In this document: positions 49,216 through 60,202 of the stretch, piece by piece
Position numbering within the stretch: the stretch's first letter is position 1
Layout of the letters: every line of letters begins with the position of its first letter
NCBI GenBank assembly: GCA_004295085.1
Contig: SHNF01000002.1
Coordinates: 310,001-374,000 of the forward strand
From: Planctomycetota bacterium
Lineage (GTDB): Bacteria; Planctomycetota; UBA1135
DNA: 64,000 nt
Reading direction: 5' to 3'
Translations under genes and position numbers: made by a program
The notes under the pieces: model-generated
The model's input: only the letters and a program-made list of their open reading frames with translations
Told to the model about the DNA's origin: nothing
The model's database searches: none

Positions 49216-51222
49216 ATGCATTCCCCGTTGTTCCGACGTCTTGCTCTTTCCCTGACCATGTGCGCCGCGAGCGCGGCATCGGCCCTCCCCGTCGCGGCCC
49301 TGGGCCCCGCGCCAGGACAGTCGCCCGGCGGCGCCGGCGGGCGCCAGAAGGACGACACCCGATCGAACGGGCACTCCGCGCAGGCGCGCGGCGACGGCGA
49401 CTTCGTGGTGCACGTGAACGATCTGCTGCCCCCGCCCGGCGCGCGCCTCAGCGGAATCGTGGATCCGCACCTGAGCAACGCCGCGCTGCCCATATTCGAC
49501 CGCATCGCGCCGGACGGCGCCGTCATCCGCGGGCACGTGTTCATGCAGTCCAGCTCGATCCAGCCCGACTACATCGGCGGAATCATCGAGCAGGCGCACG
49601 ACCTGGGCTTCCGGATCATGGTGACGTTCCACGGCACCCCACAGTCCATGAGCACGCAGCCGGGCGACAGCCTGTACTACAACTATCCGCCCGTGAACCC
49701 CGAGGCCTGGGCGGCCCTGCTGGTGACGGTGCTGCAGAGCATCTACGCCGCCTCCGGCCACCTGCCGGACTACGTGAAGATCTGGAACGAGCCGGAGCGC
49801 CCGGAGACCTGGCTCGGCGGCCGCGAGGAATTCCTGGTCCTGTACGCGGCGGCCTCGCAGGCCCTGGAGGACGCGATCACCACCGGCGCCCTGCCGGCCG
49901 GCATGATGAAGATCGGAGGTCCCGGCATGGCCGGCGCGGACTCCACCATGTCCATCGAGGAGGGCGCGCGTCCCCTGTTGTACGACATCATGGACGACGC
50001 CGTCGCGCTGGGATACCCCCTCGACTACATCTGCTGGCACAGCTACGACGTGCACTACCTGATCGGCAACGCGCTGCGCTACTACCCGCAGGTGCAGCAG
50101 ATGCGCGACTACGCCGCGTCCGTCGGCCTCCCCGACGTGGAAGTGCTGATCGACGAGTGGAACCTCAAGCCGTCCGCCATCGGCCTGGAGAAGCCCATGG
50201 AGCTGGACACGCAGCGCTGCGCGGGAAACGCCCTGATCTTCCTGGCCGCCGCCGCGCAGACCGACGTGGACGGGCTGCTGTTCTTCCAGCTGCAGGACGT
50301 GGACGGCCAGAACCAGATCCAGGACCTCACCGGCGCCGGCACCGGGCTGTTCTCGCGGCGCGGCATGCGCAAGCCGGTCATGCGCATCTTCGAGCTCATG
50401 TGCGGCCAGAACGGCATGTTCAGCGAGACCGGCGTGCAGGTGGAATACCCGGTGAACGAGTGGTCGGCCGGCATGTACGCCAGCCGCGTCGGCAACCGCG
50501 TGCGCGTGGCCTTGTCGAACGACCCGGTGTACCACCGCTGGATCTGGGTGGCGGCTTCGGAGGAGCGCGGCGTGCGCCCCGGCGTCCTCGAGAACGCGTA
50601 CGACGCGCTCAACGCGCTCGGACTGGCGTTCAGCATCGCCAACCTCACGGATGAAGGCGGCCTCACCCTCGAGGAGGCGTACATGTTCCTGGAGGTCTAC
50701 CCCCTGGCCGACGAGGCCTTGTTCCTGGAGGACAAGCCGCGCGAGATCCGGATCCAGGTGGCGGGAGCGGCGCCGGAGCTGGTCAGGCTCGCCTGGCCGG
50801 CGTACCGCTTCGACGACACGCACAACAACCCGGCGCTGCGCCGCACGGAATTCCTCGGCCTGCTGCAGATGGATGAAGAGATGTCGCGGCGCAGCGCCTA
50901 CGACACGGTCGTCCCGCTGGTGCTGGCCGAGGGCGGGAGCCCGCCCCCGTTCGATCCGGCCCGGCTCTGGACCAACGATCAGGTGTTCGCCCAGGACTTC
51001 GGCCTGAGCGACCCCAACGACGCCCGCACCATCTTCGGGGTCTACCGCGAGACGGTGGAGGCGTCGCGGCTCGCCTACAACGAGCTGCTGGGCCTGAACT
51101 TCCAGCCGGCCTCCATCCTCATGCCCGATGTGCCCGAGAACGTCGGCCTCGCGTGCAGCGACGGCGTCATCAGCGTGACGCTCCAGCCTGGCGACGCCAT
51201 CGTGTTCGACCTCACCTTCTGA
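49216..51222 (+). CDS. exported GH-A clan (GH39-like) glycosidase, copy 1
   Basis: A 668-residue secreted protein; ATG 49216 has GAGGAG at 49205-49210, 5 nt upstream, and yields a signal peptide (FRRLALSLTMCAASAASA). The TIM-barrel signatures of clan GH-A are present: acid/base E192 in YVKIWNEPERPETWLGG and nucleophile E314 in VLIDEWN, reminiscent of GH39 beta-xylosidases. The C-terminal 280 residues are a beta domain (SWPAYRFD-like AWPAYRFDDTHNNPALRR). Paralog follows 231 bp downstream. Substrate unassigned. Confidence 0.85.
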   Translation: MHSPLFRRLALSLTMCAASAASALPVAALGPAPGQSPGGAGGRQKDDTRSNGHSAQARGDGDFVVHVNDLLPPPGARLSGIVDPHLSNAALPIFDRIAPDGAVIRGHVFMQSSSIQPDYIGGIIEQAHDLGFRIMVTFHGTPQSMSTQPGDSLYYNYPPVNPEAWAALLVTVLQSIYAASGHLPDYVKIWNEPERPETWLGGREEFLVLYAAASQALEDAITTGALPAGMMKIGGPGMAGADSTMSIEEGARPLLYDIMDDAVALGYPLDYICWHSYDVHYLIGNALRYYPQVQQMRDYAASVGLPDVEVLIDEWNLKPSAIGLEKPMELDTQRCAGNALIFLAAAAQTDVDGLLFFQLQDVDGQNQIQDLTGAGTGLFSRRGMRKPVMRIFELMCGQNGMFSETGVQVEYPVNEWSAGMYASRVGNRVRVALSNDPVYHRWIWVAASEERGVRPGVLENAYDALNALGLAFSIANLTDEGGLTLEEAYMFLEVYPLADEALFLEDKPREIRIQVAGAAPELVRLAWPAYRFDDTHNNPALRRTEFLGLLQMDEEMSRRSAYDTVVPLVLAEGGSPPPFDPARLWTNDQVFAQDFGLSDPNDARTIFGVYRETVEASRLAYNELLGLNFQPASILMPDVPENVGLACSDGVISVTLQPGDAIVFDLTF

Positions 51223-51241
51223 GCTCTCCTGGGCCCCGGCG

Positions 51242-51274
51242 GCCCCGCCGGCGCAGTTGCGGCGCCGGCGGGGC
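51242..51274 (+). terminator. 13-bp GC-rich hairpin between the glycosidase paralogs
   Basis: GCCCCGCCGGCGC (51242-51254) pairs perfectly with GCGCCGGCGGGGC (51262-51274), seven-base loop. It starts 20 nt after the stop. No T-run follows, so it may be an RNA-stabilising or weak terminator structure. Confidence 0.6.
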
Positions 51275-51453
51275 TCTCCGGCGGTGCTGCCACCGCTCGC
51301 CCCGGCCTTGCCTGCTCCGCTATAAGGCTGCAGCCGAGCAGGCCGGACTCCCCCCTTCGCGGCCGTGCGGCCGCACAGCGTCCGGACTCCCCTTCCCCGA
51401 CTTCCGCTCGCGCCCGATCCGGCGCCTGTCCCCTTGCAGGTACCTGCATCGCC

Positions 51454-53409
51454 ATGCTCATTCCCCTTCTCCCCGCTCTCTGCGCTCTTTCTTCCCTGGC
51501 CCCGGCGGACGCCTTGGTCCGCACGGCGGAGGCATCCGCTCCTCCGCCGCAGGAGTACGCGAGCTGGAGCGCCAGCGACCAGTCCCCCGACGACGGCTTC
51601 CGCGTCCAGGCGCGGGGCCACGGTGCGTTCACGCTGCGCGTCAACAACCTGCTCCCGCCGGAGGGCAACCGCCTGAGCGGCGCGGTGGACCCGCACCTGA
51701 GCGACGCCTCGAGCCTCGTGTTCCGCACCGTGGCTATGCCGGGGGCGCTGCTGCGCGGCAACGTGAACATGCAGTCGGAGGTGGACCAGTCCGAGTACGC
51801 CTGCCGCCTGGTGCAGAACGCGCACGCGCTCGGCTACCGCATCATGCTGACGTTCATCGGCACCGCGCAGAGCTACAGCAGCCGCCCGGAGGAGCCCGAC
51901 TACCACCGGTATCCGCCCACGGATCCGGCGCTCTGGGCCGAGGACCTGATCGCGCTGCTGGGGTCCATGTGGACCGGCTGCGGCGACGTGCCCGACTACG
52001 TCAAGATCTGGAACGAGCCCGACCGGCCCGAGTACTGGCTGGGAGACCGCAACGAGTTCCTGGACCTGTTCGTCACCGCGTCCCATGCGCTGGGCGACGC
52101 GATCGACAGCGGACGTCTCCCGGCCGGGCTCATGAAGATCGGCGGTCCCGGCATGGCCGGGGCCGCATCCGCCATGGGCGGGAGCGAGCCGGTGCTGTAT
52201 TCGATCCTGGAGCAAGCGGCGGCGCAGCAGTTCCCGCTCGACTTCCTGTGCTGGCACCACTACATCATCGGCAACGGGCTGCGCTTCTACGGCACCGTGC
52301 AGGACCTGCGCAGCCGGGCGGCCGCGCTCGGCCTGGCGCAGGTGGAGCTGCACGTGGACGAGTGGAACATCTACCCCTCGGCGCAGAACCTCGAGAACCC
52401 CCTGGAGCTGGACTCGGCGCGCGCGGCCGCCAACGCCGCCATCTTCGTGGCCGCGGCCGGCCAGACCGACCCGGACGGCGTGTTCTTCTTCCAGCTCCAG
52501 GACGTGGACGCCCAGAGCCAGATCCTCGACCTCACCGGCGCCGGCAACGGCCTCATGACGCGGCGCGGAGTGAAGAAGCCGGTGTTCCGCATGATGGAGC
52601 TGGTCCGCCCCATGCTGAGCGAGTCGCGGGTGCGCGTCACGTATCCGCGCAACGAATGGTCCGCCGGCGTGTTCGCCACGCGCCTGGGCAACCGCGTGCA
52701 GGTGGTGGTGGCCAACGATCCGGTCGATCACCAGTGGATCTGGACCGAAGCCTGCCTGGAGCGCGGCGGCGAGCCGGGGCTGCTCGACGCCGCGGTGGAC
52801 CTCCTGGATTCGCTGCACCTGCCGATCAGCTTCTCCAACCTCGTGAACGTGGCCGGGCTCACGCCAGAGCAGGCCTTGATCGTGCTGGACGTGCGCCCCA
52901 TCAGTGAAGAGGCCCTGGCGCTGGCCGGGATGCCCCGCACCGTGTTCCTGCAGGTCGAGGATGTGCCGCACGAGGCCATCGCGCTGAGCTGGCCGGCCTA
53001 CCGCTTCGACAGCGGCCACAACAACCCGGCCGCGCGCCGCGACGAGCTGCTGCCGACCCTGGAGTGGATCGAGGACACGGCCCGCTTCGCCGGCTACAGC
53101 GTCGTGGCCCCGCGCCTGACCGCGCTCGGAGTCACGGTGCCGCCGTACGACCCGGAGGTGGTCCTGGCCAACGAGGAGTCGTTCGCGCTGTACTTCGGCG
53201 TGACCATGGACATCGCCCGCGACCTCTATCCCCTTTACCGGAACACGGTCGAGGAACAGCGCCTGGCCCACGTGGACCTGGTCAGCAACCTGCCGGCCTC
53301 CATGCTCACGCCGGACTGGCCTGCAGGCCTGGGCATCCACTACGCGAACGGCGTCATCAGCCTGACCCTGGAGGCGGGTGGCGCGGCGGTGTTCCAGTTC
53401 ACCTTCTGA
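51454..53409 (+). CDS. exported GH-A clan (GH39-like) glycosidase, copy 2
   Basis: A 651-residue paralog of the preceding gene, colinear throughout (NNLLPPEGNRLSGAVDPHLSD / NDLLPPPGARLSGIVDPHLSN). Signal peptide MLIPLLPALCALSSLAPADA. Catalytic pair E188 (YVKIWNEPDRPEYWLG) and E303 (LHVDEWN) are both kept, so both copies look active. C-terminal beta domain ends AVFQFTF, like IVFDLTF in copy 1. The likely origin is tandem duplication followed by considerable divergence. Frame starts at ATG 51454; TATAAG at 51321-51326 is a possible -10. Confidence 0.85.
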   Translation: MLIPLLPALCALSSLAPADALVRTAEASAPPPQEYASWSASDQSPDDGFRVQARGHGAFTLRVNNLLPPEGNRLSGAVDPHLSDASSLVFRTVAMPGALLRGNVNMQSEVDQSEYACRLVQNAHALGYRIMLTFIGTAQSYSSRPEEPDYHRYPPTDPALWAEDLIALLGSMWTGCGDVPDYVKIWNEPDRPEYWLGDRNEFLDLFVTASHALGDAIDSGRLPAGLMKIGGPGMAGAASAMGGSEPVLYSILEQAAAQQFPLDFLCWHHYIIGNGLRFYGTVQDLRSRAAALGLAQVELHVDEWNIYPSAQNLENPLELDSARAAANAAIFVAAAGQTDPDGVFFFQLQDVDAQSQILDLTGAGNGLMTRRGVKKPVFRMMELVRPMLSESRVRVTYPRNEWSAGVFATRLGNRVQVVVANDPVDHQWIWTEACLERGGEPGLLDAAVDLLDSLHLPISFSNLVNVAGLTPEQALIVLDVRPISEEALALAGMPRTVFLQVEDVPHEAIALSWPAYRFDSGHNNPAARRDELLPTLEWIEDTARFAGYSVVAPRLTALGVTVPPYDPEVVLANEESFALYFGVTMDIARDLYPLYRNTVEEQRLAHVDLVSNLPASMLTPDWPAGLGIHYANGVISLTLEAGGAAVFQFTF

Positions 53410-53526
53410 GCGCGCGCCGGCGCCTGATCCCGCTCGGCGTCGTGCACGGCTGGCCGGGCACCCTCGCGTACTTCCGGGTGCTCGGCCACGACCCCTGGGC
53501 CGGGCTGGCGGCGCCGTGAGCGGCGG

Positions 53527-54039
53527 TCAGGAGCCGCTCTTGACGCCCAGCACCTCCAGCGCCGCCTGGTAATTGGGCTCCTCGGCGATCTCGGGCACCT
53601 GCTGGGCGTACACCACCTGGTCCTTCTCGTCCACGACCAGCACGGCGCGCGACATGAGCCCCTGCAACGGCCCTTCCTGGATCACCACGCCGTAGTCCTG
53701 GCCGAAGGAGCTGCGGAAGCTGGAGAGCGTCTCGGCGTTCGCCAGGCCCTCGCTGCCGCAGAAGCGCTTCTGCGCGAACGGCAGGTCGGCGGAGATGTTC
53801 AGGACCACGACACCGGGCAGCTTGCTGGCCTTCACCTGGAACGTGCGCACCGAGAGCGCGCACACGGACGTGTCGATGCTCGGGAAGATGTTCAGGATCT
53901 TCTTCTTCCCCTTGTACGTGGCGAGGCTGGCCTCGCTCAGGTCCTGGCGCACGAGATGGAAATCGGGCGCCTTGGAGCCGGGCCTGGGGAGATCGCCCGC
54001 GGTGCGCACGGGCTTGCCCTTGAACGTGATCGTGGTCAT
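53527..54039 (-). CDS. tpx: thiol peroxidase Tpx (atypical 2-Cys peroxiredoxin)
   Basis: A 170-residue peroxiredoxin. Start at ATG 54039 gives MTTITFKGKPVRTAGDLP, the usual Tpx N-terminus; ATG 54054 would add five residues. Peroxidatic C60 lies in PSIDTSVCALSVRTF and resolving C94 in RFCGSEGL, spaced as in E. coli Tpx (C61/C95). Reduces hydrogen peroxide and alkyl hydroperoxides with thioredoxin. It lies between the glycosidase copy 2 (convergent) and the M14 peptidase (divergent). Confidence 0.95.
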   Translation of the reverse strand: MTTITFKGKPVRTAGDLPRPGSKAPDFHLVRQDLSEASLATYKGKKKILNIFPSIDTSVCALSVRTFQVKASKLPGVVVLNISADLPFAQKRFCGSEGLANAETLSSFRSSFGQDYGVVIQEGPLQGLMSRAVLVVDEKDQVVYAQQVPEIAEEPNYQAALEVLGVKSGS

Positions 54040-54098
54040 GGCCTCTTCTCGCAAAGGAAGGTGACGTCGAATCGGTCCACCACTCTAACGGGTCCATC

Positions 54099-54104
54099 TA
54101 TAGT
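54099..54104 (+). promoter_or_regulatory. TATAGT -10 element, 8 nt before ATG
   Basis: TATAGT precedes ATG 54113 by eight bases; implies a start of transcription at or next to the start codon. Confidence 0.5.
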
Positions 54105-54112
54105 GCGCCGCC

Positions 54113-56998
<2,886 letters not shown>

Positions 56999-57015
56999 TC
57001 CAGAGGCGCGCGCGA

Positions 57016-58152
57016 TCATTCCACTCGTGCGTGGAAGCGCACGCCGCGCTTCTGCAGCTCCTCCAGCATCGCCTCCAGCAGCCCCGGCTCGCGCCCGGGG
57101 ATCTCGGGCGGGTGCACCCCCGGCCGGCGGAAGCGCCCTTCCGCCAGGAAGCGGGCCATGATGGTGGCCGGGAAGGCCGTGGTGCGCGACATGCTGCGGA
57201 ATCCGGACTTCGGATCATGATGATCCAGCAGGTCCCAGGCGTAGGTCCTGGATCTTCCATTCTCCCGGCCCCGGACGATCACGCGCATGACGGTCAGGTC
57301 GCCTTCGTCCTCGGAGTACGTCCACTTCGGAAACAGCAGCGCGGAAGTCAGGTCCAGCGGGCGCAGGTTCTGCCCTCCGACCGTCACGGCTTCCTTGGAG
57401 AAGAAGCCGGTCTCACGCAGCACGCGCATCAGCTCGATGTGGCCCGGATAGCGCATCGTCTTCTCTTTCATGTCCGGGACCTGCCCCAGCGTGCGGATCA
57501 GACTGCGCAGCCCGTCCGTGTTGAAGGCCTCCAGCGTGCCGACACCTGGGAAGTCCAGCAGCTCCGGCTCCGACAGCGCTTCCTTCACCGTGATCCTGCC
57601 ACTCACCACCAGGCGCGCGGGGCGCGTGTACTCCTCGATCACGTCGCTCGGCGCGAATCCGGCCTTGTACTGGTAAGGCCAGCGCCGCTCGATCGGCAGG
57701 CCGCCCACGTAGATCTCGAGGCTCTGGCAGGGATCCAGCCGGCCGGCAGCGTAGCCGCACATCAGGTTGCTCATGCCGGGCGCGACCCCGCAGTCGATCA
57801 CCGCGCACACCCCGGCCTTCTCTGCCAGCGGCGACAGCTCCATGGCGTCTTCGGCCATGAAGCTGATGTCCACGTAGTCGCGGCCGGCCTCGATGACCGC
57901 GCGCAGGGTCTGCAGGCCCAGAACGCTGCTCAGTGCGCCGAGCACGATGTCGTAACCGGCCGCCAGCTTGCGCACGCTGGCCGGGTCCGCCAGGTCGGCC
58001 TTGGTGATCGCCAGCCCGTGTTGCGCCTGCAGGCGTGCCAGCGCCTGCGGCCGTCTGTCGGCGACCGTGACCTGGAAGCTCGGATCGGCGGCCAGATCCA
58101 CCGCCATGCACGAGCCGACCATGCCGCCGCCCAGGACGAGTGCACGCGTCAT
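57016..58152 (-). CDS. saccharopine-dehydrogenase-like (NADP-binding) protein
   Basis: A 378-residue cytosolic oxidoreductase. N-terminal Rossmann fold RALVLGGGMVGSCMAVDLA (6-21 region) and KADLADPASVRKLAAGYDIVLGAL are typical of saccharopine dehydrogenase family; DCGVAPGMSNLM and the C-terminal domain (HIELMRVLRETGFFSKE) match the Lys9/LYS1-like bacterial members. Biochemical substrate in such bacterial homologs is generally unknown. ATG 58152 preceded by TATCCT at 8 nt. Divergent from the endonuclease III homolog with 45 bp between starts. Confidence 0.88.
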   Translation of the reverse strand: MTRALVLGGGMVGSCMAVDLAADPSFQVTVADRRPQALARLQAQHGLAITKADLADPASVRKLAAGYDIVLGALSSVLGLQTLRAVIEAGRDYVDISFMAEDAMELSPLAEKAGVCAVIDCGVAPGMSNLMCGYAAGRLDPCQSLEIYVGGLPIERRWPYQYKAGFAPSDVIEEYTRPARLVVSGRITVKEALSEPELLDFPGVGTLEAFNTDGLRSLIRTLGQVPDMKEKTMRYPGHIELMRVLRETGFFSKEAVTVGGQNLRPLDLTSALLFPKWTYSEDEGDLTVMRVIVRGRENGRSRTYAWDLLDHHDPKSGFRSMSRTTAFPATIMARFLAEGRFRRPGVHPPEIPGREPGLLEAMLEELQKRGVRFHARVE

Positions 58153-58160
58153 CGCGGCGC

Positions 58161-58187
58161 AGGATAGCGGCGCCTCCGGGCTACACT
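58161..58187. promoter_or_regulatory. face-to-face leaderless-type promoters
   Basis: TATCCT on the minus strand (58166-58161) lies 8 nt before ATG 58152, and TACACT on the plus strand (58182-58187) lies 10 nt before ATG 58198. Both fit TANNNT. Confidence 0.45.
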
Positions 58188-58197
58188 CGGTCCGGCC

Positions 58198-58881
58198 ATG
58201 AGCAAGCCGCGCCTGCGTGACCTGGTCGCGCGCCTGCAACGCCGCTACGGGTCGCCGCCTGCTCCCATGCGCGATCCGTTGCACCTGATCCTCTGGGAGA
58301 ACATCGGCTACCTGTGCGACGACGAGCAGCGCGGCGCCGCGTTCGAGGCCCTGCGCACCCGGGTCGGCCTGGACCCGAAGAAGATCGCGGCCGCGCCGCT
58401 GGCGCAGCTCACGGAGATCGCGCGCATCGGCGGCATCCATCCGGAGCTGCGGGCGCGCCGCTTTCGGGAGATCGCGCGCCTGGCGCTGGAGCAGCACGGC
58501 GGTGACCTGAAGCCGCTGCTGGCCCTGCCGCCGGCGCAGGCCAGGAAGTCGTTCCGCGCCTTTCCGGCCATCGGCGAGCCCGGGGCCGAGAAGATCCTGC
58601 TGTTCGCCCAGGCCCGGCCGCTCCTGGCCCTGGAATCGAACGGGCTGCGCGTGCTCCTGCGCCTGGGCTTCGGCGAGGAGGCGCCGAGCTACGCCAGCAG
58701 CTACAAGTCCGTGCGCATGGATCTGGAGCCTGAGATCGGCGACGACTGCGCTTTCCTGACGACCGCCCACCAGCTGCTGCGCCGTCACGGGCAGGAGCTG
58801 TGCAGGCGCAGCCAGCCCCGGTGCAGCGAATGCGTGCTTTTCTCCGTCTGCCCTTACCCGTCGCGGGTCGAGAACGGATAG
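58198..58881 (+). CDS. endonuclease III-like HhH-GPD protein with altered catalytic residues
   Basis: A 227-residue member of the Nth/MutY superfamily. The C-terminal 4Fe-4S loop is intact: C202-x6-C209-x2-C212-x5-C218. The helix-hairpin-helix (FPAIGEPGAEKILLFA) is recognisable, but the lysine of the usual GVGRKTA is replaced (Pro at that place), and the catalytic Asp of VDTHV is Glu146 (ALESNGLRV). Thus it lacks the AP-lyase Lys and may be a non-lyase glycosylase or structural DNA-binding protein. It overlaps the convergent gene by 28 bp. Confidence 0.85.
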   Translation: MSKPRLRDLVARLQRRYGSPPAPMRDPLHLILWENIGYLCDDEQRGAAFEALRTRVGLDPKKIAAAPLAQLTEIARIGGIHPELRARRFREIARLALEQHGGDLKPLLALPPAQARKSFRAFPAIGEPGAEKILLFAQARPLLALESNGLRVLLRLGFGEEAPSYASSYKSVRMDLEPEIGDDCAFLTTAHQLLRRHGQELCRRSQPRCSECVLFSVCPYPSRVENG

Positions 58882-59975
58882 TCCACATATTCGAGCGACC
58901 AGGGCTCGGACACCTCCAGGCACTCCGCATAGCGGCGCGCCGGGTCGAAGAAGAGCGAGCCGAGATCCGGCGCGCGGAAGCCGAAGTCCAGTGCGAAGGG
59001 CGAGATGCCGCGGTCCGGGCCCAGCGGCCCGCTGAAGCGGTCGCTCTCGTAATAGCGTGGGACCCCGATGGCCACGCGCGCGTCGCGGTAGGGAACGGCG
59101 CGGTCCAGCAGGCACCCGTCGCCGGCCAGCTCGCCGGAGCGCAGCAGGGGCCACAGGCGCGCGGTGGTCGACTCCAGCCGGTAGGGAATGACGCCCGCCA
59201 GCAGTCTCGGCTCGCGCACGCCCTCGCCGTCCTGCGCCGGCCGCAGCACGTAACCGTGCCGCGCGAACTCCACGCCTCCGGCGGGTGCCAGCGCCGCCCG
59301 GGCGTCGGAGTCGCGCAGCCCGAAGATGCCGTGCCCGCCGGACTCCACGAACACGACCGGATGCCTGCCCTGCGCGCTCGGGCGCCCGCCGCCGTCCACC
59401 AGCAGGACGTCGCCGCGGATCCGCACCGCGGCGCCGGCGATGCCGCCCGCCGGGCCGGCGTAGACCCGGCCACGGAAGTGCGCCTGCGTGAACAGGAGCA
59501 CCACCGCGCCGCTGCCGCGGGACACGACCACCTGCAGGTTCTCGCCGTCGTTCTCATGCGTCTGGTGCAGGCCCAGGTCCAGGCCGGCCCAGTCCCGCGG
59601 TTGGAACAGGTGGTAGCTCAGGAACCAGTGCGTGGGCGTCTCGAGCACCGCGTAATACACCGTGGGCACCAGCTCGAAGTACGGGAAGTTGTCCCAGTTG
59701 TTCCGCCCGTACAGGTCGCCGTCGAAGTCCACCGGCGCCGGGAGGTCCTGGCGCCCCTTCGTGGGATGGCTCTCGTGCAGGATCCAGGGCGCGTACGCGC
59801 GCGCCAGCTCCAGGTGCCGGTCCACGACCGGCGGGCGGGTGACCTGCCGCAGCGGTTCGACCCGCAGCGGCCCGGCGCAGGCGTTCAGGAACGGCAGCGC
59901 GACCGCGTAGAGGGCCGGCAACAGCAGCAGCCAGCGCCAGCGCCGCCGCTTCACTTCGGCTGGCCTTCCTGCCAC
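58854..59975 (-). CDS. exported VPS62/DUF946-like protein, unknown function
   Basis: A 373-residue protein with a GTG start and hydrophobic N-terminus (RRWRWLLLLPALYAVALPFLNAC) that may be a lipoprotein signal (C33). The region APWILHESHPTKGRQDL, then DFDGDLYGRNNWDNF, VYYAVLETPTHWFLSYHLFQP and HENDGENLQVVV resembles vacuolar protein sorting 62-like domains. No catalytic site is known. It converges with the endonuclease III homolog, stop overlapping by 28 bp. Confidence 0.7.
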   Translation of the reverse strand: MAGRPAEVKRRRWRWLLLLPALYAVALPFLNACAGPLRVEPLRQVTRPPVVDRHLELARAYAPWILHESHPTKGRQDLPAPVDFDGDLYGRNNWDNFPYFELVPTVYYAVLETPTHWFLSYHLFQPRDWAGLDLGLHQTHENDGENLQVVVSRGSGAVVLLFTQAHFRGRVYAGPAGGIAGAAVRIRGDVLLVDGGGRPSAQGRHPVVFVESGGHGIFGLRDSDARAALAPAGGVEFARHGYVLRPAQDGEGVREPRLLAGVIPYRLESTTARLWPLLRSGELAGDGCLLDRAVPYRDARVAIGVPRYYESDRFSGPLGPDRGISPFALDFGFRAPDLGSLFFDPARRYAECLEVSEPWSLEYVDYPFSTRDG

Positions 59976-60202
59976 GCACTCAAGGGGCGCGCCGTCACGC
60001 CTTCAGGCGAAGCGCTGGTCCAGCGTGCGCAGGTACGCGTACAGGCCCGCGTCCTGCACCGGCATCAACCGCGCCTCCTGGCCGGACTCGGAGTTGCGCG
60101 CATGCCCGTACGATACCGTGCCAGCACCGGACCGTGGGCCGTTGCCGCCGGTTCCCTTCCAGGTTTCCGCAAATGTGGAAGGGATCCGGCTGAGGTCCCG
60201 GG

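Noticed and set aside
49087-53340. 1,417-codon open frame on the minus strand
   Set aside because: It is antisense to the two glycosidase genes, has His/Val/Arg-rich low-complexity translation and no motifs; high GC keeps this frame open.
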